This document shows, piece by piece, positions 46,201-56,200 of a stretch of 64,000 bases of DNA (the first letter of the stretch is position 1; each line of letters opens with the position of its first letter). The notes beneath the pieces were generated by a model. The model had not been told where the DNA came from. It saw only the letters and a list, made by a program, of their open reading frames with translations, and searched no databases. Both the position numbers and the translations under genes were made by a program. This stretch comes from Alentia gelatinosa (lineage: Eukaryota; Annelida; Polychaeta; Phyllodocida; Polynoidae), in contig OX465581.1 in the NCBI GenBank assembly GCA_950022655.1, positions 35,497,300 to 35,561,299 on the forward strand. Reading direction: 5' to 3'.

Positions 46201-49200
46201 CTAGAGAATTGGAGATATAACCACATTTTAAAGCTGTTTGTACACACTCTCTACCAATGACTGCTTGTTACAACAGCTGAATATTAACACCAGAGCGAGT
46301 CAAGGTACACTGTTTACAGTACCAGCTCCATCGTGTACAATTTAAAAAAATTGTTACGTTACTATGGACGCCCTGCCACCTAACGTGACAGCGCCGCTAT
46401 TGATTGATCCATTGGCATCACATGGTACCAGACTAAAAAAGGCGTGACAGTTCAAACTGCCACCCACATCACGGTAGCTGCTGCCCCAGTCAGTCCGGAT
46501 CTAACCACGTCTCAAATCTCTAAAATAAGAAATTTGAAGAAAAACCACTTACCGTCTAACAAGCGCCAAGTACTCGGCATCTCCCACCATGTGTGTGACC
46601 TCCACCTTGCGGCGGATGCCTCGCTTAGCGAAGCCGTCGTGTGGGTAAATGTTCCGGTTATAAATGTCCAGAATGTAAACCCGGTCATCCTCCATGAAGT
46701 CCCGGGCGTGGCCGTTACCCTGTAATACCATGACATAGCTTAAAACAGGTTTTCATTCTCGTCAAGGGTATATAAATATAAACAATTGAGGTGAAATTCC
46801 CTATTTCTAATATTATATATAGATCTAAATATTAATGTAGCTGTCTTCAAGTCCAAGCTTTGTTAGACAGGTGGCTTTACAATAGATCTAGATTCTAGAT
46901 CCAGAAATTTGACAAGGATGTGCCACTATGTTTAAGCCTTATTCTAGAGCTCCAAAGAACATTACTCGAGACAATGTTAGAATCATATAGATTGTCACTG
47001 AACATAAGTATTGCATAAGGAATGATTACAGGGCTACGTCAAGCAACATAACTGGATCTATATTTATCTCAGCCCTGGTATTTTTCCCTACTTAGACTTA
47101 AAAATGGGATTGTAAAAAAGGGCAATAATGTAACAAACATTAGCCAATTAATCAGTGATACGGGTGATTTAAAATCTGAACCGCACTCAATCCATAACCA
47201 CTGAAACTATGCTATTCATTTTGGTTTGCTTGGTAATCTCACTTGGCTTTGCCTTGTGAGGAACAATATCAGTACAGGAAACTACCTGGTGGGCATCTAA
47301 GTCGATGATCATGGCTTTTTTAACGTTGGGGTTACGTTCAAACAAGAAGCGCAGGGTGAGTGTGATGTCGGCGTACGCACAGAAGCCTCCGCCTCTCTGG
47401 GCCGAGCAGTGGTGGAAGCCTCCCCCGATGTTAATGGCCCAGCCACGCTCCAGGGCTACCTTCCCTGCCTGAAACACCAACATAAAGTGAAATTATCAAT
47501 AGGAGACGAGGTGAAATACACTTCTACATACAACCGATGCTATTTTGAATTCGTCCGTTTCCAGTACAGTAAAACCCCTCTTAAGGGGACACCCTCCGTT
47601 CCGGGCCAAGTGTCCCCTTAAGCGGGATGACCCCTTAAGCGGGGTTTTCAGCATGCCGGTGGTTATACAATAGAGAATACCTACATAAATAAGGGAAACA
47701 ATGGTTATTAGGTTAAAAGGTTCATTAATAAATAAGCAAATAAATATAAATTATACAATATAAATGAATATAAATGAATATAAATGTACAAAAAATTAGA
47801 AATACAGTAAAACCCCTCTTAAGGGACACCTTCCGTTCCGGGCCAAGTGTCCCCTTAAGCGGGGTGTCCCCTTAAGCGGGGTTTTCAGTATGCCAGTGGT
47901 TATACAATAGAAAATATACCTACATAAATGAAGGAAACGATGGTTATTAGGTTAGAAGGTTTATTAATAAATAAGCAAATGAATATAAATTATACAACAT
48001 AAATGAATATAAATGTAAAAAAAAAATTTTAAAAAAAGATAATAGAGGTTGACGATGGATACACCTTCCTTGTGAAATTCGCTCCTTTTTATACCCCCGT
48101 TCAATGTCACACACCCCCCCGCCGCCCCCCCCCCCCCCGAAGTACGCAGCCCTATGCCCTACATAACTACATAAATGAAGGGAAAGCTGGTTATTAGGTT
48201 AAAAGGTTTAATAATGACACATTAATTAGCAAATAAATTGAAAATAAATATAAAACAGGTGTCAGATAGATATGCCCACCTTGTGAAACTCGCTCCTTTT
48301 TATATCCCCAGTCAGTGTCCCCTCTGTAACTTCTGAGAGAAATCAGCAAGTGACTCACTGTGAGCCGCACAGAGCCGCCGTGGCTCACTGTATACCGCAC
48401 CTTCAAAGCCCCCTGCCCGCCCTGTATCGCCCACCGCTAACCTGTAAGCGGACCTCTTACCCCCTACCTTCAACGGGTGCGAAAGTCGCTCATACTAATA
48501 TCCACTCACTGTCGCTTGGATTTTCAGTGGTTTTAATATGATGTCCCTCCAAACTGTCCCCTTAAGCGGGGTTTTTAAGCATTTCTGTACCGAAAAACTG
48601 TCCCCTAAAGCGGGGTGTTCCCTTAAGCGGGGTGTTTCCTTAAGCGGGGTTAAAATAAACTCTTAATAGAGGGAAAAATTTCCGTTCCGAGCAAATTGTC
48701 CCCTGAAGCGGGGTGTCCCCTTAAGCGGGGTGTCCCGGAAGAGGGGTTTTACTGTAAATGGATAAAAGAGGTTGAAGATGGATATGCCTCCCATGTGAAA
48801 TTTGCTCCTTTGTACACCCTCCTTTGTACACCCCCGTTCAATGTACCCCCCCCCCCCCCCCCCCGAAGTCAGCAGCCCTATGACCGTGAGCCGCCGTGAG
48901 CCGCCCAGAGCCGCGACGGCTCACTGAATACCGCCCACTGCTAACCTGTAAGCGGACCTCTAACCCCCTACCTTCAACAAGTGCGAAAGTCGCTCATACT
49001 AATATCCACTCACTGTCGCCCGCCCAGAGGATTTTCAGTGTTTTTGATATGATGTCCCTCAAAACTGTCCCCTTAAGCGGGGTTTTTAAGCATTTCTGTA
49101 CCGAAAAACTGTCCCCTAAAGCGGGGTGTCCCCTAAAGCGGGGTGGCCCCTTAAGCGGGGTTAAAATAAACTCTTAATAGAGGGAAAAATTTCCATTCTG

Positions 49201-52200
49201 AGCAAATTGTCCCCTGAAGCGGGGTGACCCCTTAAGTGGGGTGTCCCGGAAGAGGGGTTTTACTGTATATAATTAGTTTTTAGAGAAGTAGGAACTATCA
49301 TAGAATAATAAACTTAATAGACCACTACGTACAAGACAGATGGGGGTTGGTTTCAAAACTTGAAAAGGGACAAGATCAATCAGCCTGAGGCCATGAAGTT
49401 CCTGTATCATTTATTATCATATACAAAGACCCCATTGCAAATGTATGGGGACTCAGTAAACCACCATTCATTGTTTTAAAACTGTCAGGTACCATAACCC
49501 TTGTATATGGATTTCAATTCCATTGTATACGGCCTCACAGCCATTGTATACGGGGAAATTTTCCTTGCTGACAGATATGCACAAGCAGTTTATATGCAGC
49601 ATGTTTTTTTTTCAAATTGGAGCTGGAATACAATGCAGTCACTGTACTATCTCTGGAGATAATTTAAACGGGATTATAGACCACACTCATACAGTCAGTC
49701 CACTGATGGTAAAGAATATGTTGCCAGGTGTTTGTTTGGCTGCAGGCATTGTATAACCAAGCAGATAAGGTGTGAAACCACCCTGTGGAAAAAGGTCAAT
49801 TAGTGACACACTCCATTGATAACGGTATACCACCTTTACCACCCATGATTTATACAAGCAGGGGATGTGGTAATTGTTAACACATTACAATAAGCCTTGT
49901 TTGTGGCATTGGTATTATTGGAATATGTTTTCATGTCTAAGCCTGCTTTCGTGGTTGATCGTTTGCGTGCTATCAACTGATATATTAGGGTTGTAATAGA
50001 AAATCATATGAATGAACTGTTCTAATAAGATATAGGTGTGCAAGCCTGGAAGACATAGGGATATAATGTTCACCAGGCAGGTTAAATGAACTGTGGTCTA
50101 CGGTTATATTATCCTTAATATTGTATAAGACGTGGCTAAGGTGGTGATTCTGTGGCCAAAAAAAACAAAATATATCTTTAATATTTGGACATACCACGCA
50201 ATATAGTACGTTGAGTCTAACAATAATATATTTAACTCTTAATAGAAAAACTGGCCCAGCCCGTATCAAAGTTTGCTGTGTTTAACTAATACATATATTC
50301 CTCATGGGACTATATGGCCAGCTCCAACTCCATGTGAAACCTCGAAATCGCAAATCCTTTTAATATACCTATATTTGATATATATGTAGATTCTAACAGT
50401 CTAATACATAGTGATGGGGTGAAAAGACCTCGAACGGCCACCACTAGAGCCTCAGTAACTAAGTTTCCTCATATAACCATTCCCATAAGTGCTAGACCAT
50501 TAAGGTCACACAAACTGTTCACAGTATTTCACGAATCCCACAAAAGTAGCTCGAACAGGACAAACATCATCAGGGTACTCACCAGAATGGTTCCGCCGGT
50601 CTGGTACCTAAATGGACGTAGGACCTTCTTCTGGACGACGAAGTTGGGCAGCATGGCAACAGGCGGGATCTCTGTGATACCAGCCACAGTCAGACTCCAC
50701 TGAAAACCCCAACACGGAGAGTCAGCCAACTCCAATGCCCCGCCTCACTCATCCAAGCTTTACTAACCAGCGCCTTGCTGGGACAACACCATGCATTCAA
50801 AACGTGGCCTGTTTTAATCGATCTTGTTGTGTGTTGCTATGAATACATAAACAATATATTGAAAGAAAGCACTCGCTGGTGGATCTCTACACTTCTTGTG
50901 GTTTTTTTTGTAAAGAAATAAAAGTAAGGATAGGCAACAAGAGACCGAAATAAAATGTGAGACCTTTGCCTACGTTTGAGCGAACATCCTCGTTGTGTGA
51001 GAAAAAAAGGAAATAAATGAGTAAAATGAGAACTTGGTTAAAATGTAGTTATCATTATTTTTTGGGTGGGGTATATTGATGTGAGTGTATTATGGGAGTT
51101 TAATACATATATTACTAGTGTCTGGGGAGGTCAGACAGTATATGAGTCTTATCAGGTCTAGCATGCGGGGCTTTAACCACTGTGGAGGAACCGATCTCTT
51201 CTCAGACTCAGCCCCCGTCACCATGCTGGGGAAACGAGTGTGGAGAGTCATATGGGATGGGGTCAATCAGCAGTTAGTAAAGGTTGAATGAGTGAAAAGA
51301 TGGTAATACCTCCTGGATTCCTTCCACTATATTCGTAAGCTTGAAATTGGTGTGAAAATGAGAAAGTAGGGTTTTAGTTTAGCATACATGCCAAGTCGGG
51401 TCGGTTGCTTACTTCTCAAGTCACGGTGGCAAGAGGAGGTAGCGGCAGGAGACCAACGGAAAGGATATTTCGCGGATAATAGTCAAACTCACAAAGGTAA
51501 TCATCAACTCCAGCATTTTTTATACATATATCGTAGATTGTGTCATGGGAAAAAACTAGCAAAGCGGCAAGTACAGTTACCCAAAATTTAAGCCGTACAC
51601 ACAATCAGAAATCATCTGTACATTCATTCTTAATCTAATTGTTATTAATGATTTTTTTTTTTTTAAAGGCAATATTAGTGATGTGGAAACTTGAAATAGA
51701 AAGTAAATCAGTATTATAAAACGGAGTGGAGTCTATTTGGTTATGTGATTATCTGGGAACTGACCCACAAAGTTAAGGGAGTTTTCCTCCGGAGTAATTA
51801 AAAAGAAATAGGTGTTACAATTCTGTCTCTAGTGTATGTAGGGTTAGCTAAGGGTCAGTTACTTTATTACCTTAAGTGAGTCTAGGTAACTCCGAGGGTG
51901 CACAACCATGAGATCTTCTGGTGTGGCTTCCCTTGGTTGAATAGTGGTGTCTTCGCGAATCATTCTGGCTTCTGTATGTGAAGTTGAAAGTCATGCATGC
52001 AAAGTGTTTTACCATAAATAACATATTATATGAGCCACTATATACCCGGTGTGGCTACTGAATAAAAATCACTTAATTATTCCCGTTAACATATATATTT
52101 AAGGTGGAATGGTATGGTATTACTAGGTCAAATCTCTAAATTTTCAAATATACACAATCAATATAATTTTGTGACCCTCTTCTACTATTCTCCACAGTAA

Positions 52201-53252
52201 TTCAACATTTAAACGACAAATTTCTGAGTTATTAGGATGAGACGCTATATCTTTGACCAGGTACACTAAAAGTCCCAGAGAACTCAAACCTTCGTAGCTG
52301 TCCACAAGGTCGCGTGATACTATGCTTTGATGGACAACTCGTTTACCAAAGCTGAATAAACAAATGTAGTATTTTATGTTGATATTCTGTTGATGGAACC
52401 TGTGCTTCATAATATAATATCTACAACGTGCTTTTGAATATATTTTGGTATAAAACGTAGACAGTTTTACAGTACATGTATTGTACGAAACCCTTTATAT
52501 AATTTCTCTCTTTTAATTACCTGAATTAGACGATTAAATATGGGACAAAGAACGTAGAATGATTCAACCTAGGACTCTAGTACTTTGGAACATCAAAATA
52601 AAACCATGTGTTTGAGATCCATAATTCCTTACTTTATTCAACAAAAATGTCACCCACTCAGTGAAAATCCTTTTTTGTATCTGACTTATGACCAGAATAC
52701 TTTGTTATATCTTGGTTTCTGCACTATAGAAATGTATAGTAAAAAGTTGGAGAAGTGACTTTGATGTAACCGAGTTTTTGTTGCATCCGAGTTTGGTATA
52801 ACAAATACCCGATATATACCCGATGTGCATACTCCACGATCTATTTTAATTTGAATGTCTTCTATTTAGTAACTCTGTAGCTATATGATTGATGTTTAAC
52901 CATGACTCAGCTTTTGGAACCACTTAATAGTATGTGGTCTTTGGTAGCACTCATTTATGTATCAACGGATAACCTTATTTTTTGGTACTGTAAGATATGT
53001 GCATATATCCTCATCAAACTGTTTATTAAGTAACAATAATCGTGTGATGATTACCTTGAACGGGACGAGAAATGGTATCCGTCCATATTATTGTATTTGT
53101 AAACTAATTATATGAGGACCTCACTTTGTGGGGCCAATCTTACTTTGCTTGTTAATAAAAAGACGTGAAATTACATGTAAGATCTCGGCTGAGAGATACG
53201 CTCAAAAGGCTTCCATGCCTATGTATTTCTCAGGATAAATAAAGTACTTAAA

Positions 53253-53293
<41 letters not shown>

Positions 53294-56200
53294 TAATCGG
53301 GGTGAGACTGGAGAGTGACACAGATCAGCCACACACATAGTTGTACCGGTAACACACACACTCTTCTCTTAACACACCCACTTACAGGGAAATCCTAACT
53401 AATCACAGCAGCTTGGAGCTAGTCCTGGTATACATAGACAATAAACGATGGTTTTGTGGATAGGCGGCCGTAAACCACGAGAGATTGACGCGTCGTGATA
53501 CACAAGCACTAGCTTGTGTATTATGACATCGACCTCGAGTGGCCTTCAGAGCCGTCTGTCCACAAAACCATAGTTTATTGCATTTATCATCCATCTTTTC
53601 GAATAAATTAAACCCAGTAATTGCCATAGTGAGGGGTATCACAATAGGGACTATTCTTTGGCTCTATAGCACAAAGGGACTATTTTTTCTATGTGTACCA
53701 TGGCTTTGAGGCTGTATACCACATACATTTGTATTTGAATCCGTATACCACAGTAATGGTATCTGACAGGTTTTATATAATGGATCGTGGTTATCGAGTC
53801 CCCATACATTTTCAATGGGGTCTTTGCAGACGATGAATAATAAAAACCATAGACACAAGCTACACACACAGTACCGACCAGGCGCCACCAACAGGATGAT
53901 CGCGAGGGAAGCCTAACATGTCCAACAAGTAATACCAGTGTAGTTAGTGCACAGCTAATATCTCCTGGTGACAAACGGAACTTTGATTCAATAAAGTGTC
54001 CAACCCCACGTTCTAATTCTATGGACCATCAGAGTATGCACACACAGTTATATCAGTTAGGGGAAAGAGAAAAATATTCCCGCTAACTCGGGGATGGGCT
54101 GATCCCTTGAAAAATAAGGAGGCAATTATATTTCTGTTTTGATTACCGACATGTTTCGGAGTTGTGCACTCCTTCTTCAGGGTGTATATCAGTTAGGTTC
54201 AGAAAAACAAGTGGGAATGTTATCCATGTGGAAATTACTGTCTCAGAGAAAGTAGGAAAAGATGGGAAACACACCAATGCTGCTAGGGAATCGGGCTGAT
54301 CGGCTGAGGGTCCGCGAGAAAAATTAAACCACTGTTTTATTAACGTGAATGAGGCTAAATCTATACTATCTTTGCTTTATAACAGAAAAATAACTGGAAA
54401 AACTAGAAATGAAAACAAGGAATTCCATAAAAATGTGGAAAACTGTCATCTCTGCGTGATATAACTTTGCCCATATTAAGGTTTCACTCATATACATATA
54501 CAATTATTAACAATAATAGGTTACACACCTTTCAGGAAATTGAAGACACGGCCCCATTTTCCTGCATCGAAGGGATGAAGCTTTTCTAGGCCCAGAAATC
54601 CAATGTTGTACTCCGGACAATAGATGATCGGCCATTGTGTGTCTTGTATGACAAAATACAATAACGTTTGGTGTTGTGGACTGGATTGAAATAAAAACGA
54701 CAGAGTTACTTTTTATGCCAGTGTATACCATGTTATTGCATATTTCATTTACATTTGATCCCTGAAGAAGGCAGTCGCCGAAACTAGTAGGATACACAAG
54801 TGATAAAAACACTGAACATGTTGAACAAGTTGTATGAATATTGATGTTAATAAAATACAGACAACCGTATGAGAATGGTTTGTGGAATCTTTAACAACAT
54901 CTTCATTTACATTCGTCAGAACACGAGGTAAAGTCAGGCAGATTTTCTTGGTAAATTCCTGATCTTATATTGATCTTTTAGGGGGGGAGAGAGAGAGAGA
55001 GAGAGATTTGTAACCCATGCACTACACCAACAATCAGAACATAATGTGATATTACTGGTTTAACAAAAACAAAACAACAGTTATTTACTCATAAAATGTC
55101 AGCAAAAAGTTCAGACTAAAATTATCTATATCCGATGAGCCAAGCATGGCAAAACCTTGATTAATACCCCCCAAAGTTTGATACTACACTCTTCTATACA
55201 ATATAATTTCACTCATTGCCACACTAACCGATGACGACCGACTACGTTAGGATGCCTTGCCTGAGACAAAGTACTGTTCCTTTGTCACCGCTAGTTGGGA
55301 ATTGGACTTTAGGGCATTCTCAGCCCTGGCCCTACTGTCCAATGACCTGCTGGCCTCGAAAAGGTTTATCATAAACCATGGGTAATCTAATCCAGAGGTA
55401 TTAAATTCGTTGTCTTAGGTATTTATCATATTTTAACTACTGAGTTTTAAAATCATGAACATATATCTGTAGGGCCATTTCGTAGCATTGTGTTTGAGAT
55501 GTTGGGATATCTCAGTGGGGTTTGAACCACCTGCTGATGTGTAGTCTGAAATGTTTGTTATCTAACAGAACAGGTACCCCTGTATACCCTTAGATCTTAT
55601 AGAGGAGATCGATAGGTGGTTCATTTCTAATATTGTCAATTCATAAATAAATGTCGAGTGCTATTGATAGATTATCTATGGGCACGCCACCTTAGGGTAG
55701 AGACTATCAAACTACTCAGACGAAAAGGCGATATAAAAAAAGAAATTTGTAAAGATACAGGGTAGGCTTACATACTAGGGGAAACATTTAATCCTCCTAC
55801 TGTGTAAGAACTTTGTGGAGAAAAAAAATAGACACGAAGTTCACTATCAAAGTCTTTACAAGACACTATTCGCCGCTATTTTAATTTTTCTTTATTTGGG
55901 TTCAAGACTTATTATGTACAATAGTCTCCAGGTCGTTCCTCCGCCTAGTCCCATATCTATATGATAACGAGTGACCTTAAAAGCAGGAATATATGGTAAG
56001 ACAACCTACAGTAGTTAATGAATAAATAAAGTACAGGCATTTAAAGAATACTGATCCGGTACTACCAACATATCATACTTTAAATATTGGGGCAGAAATT
56101 ACAACTTAATTACACATTCTTATGTCTATCTGGAGTGATAAAAATAAATGGGAATAACAAAAACAAGTTATTGATTAATATAATTGATCAACGTGGCTTC

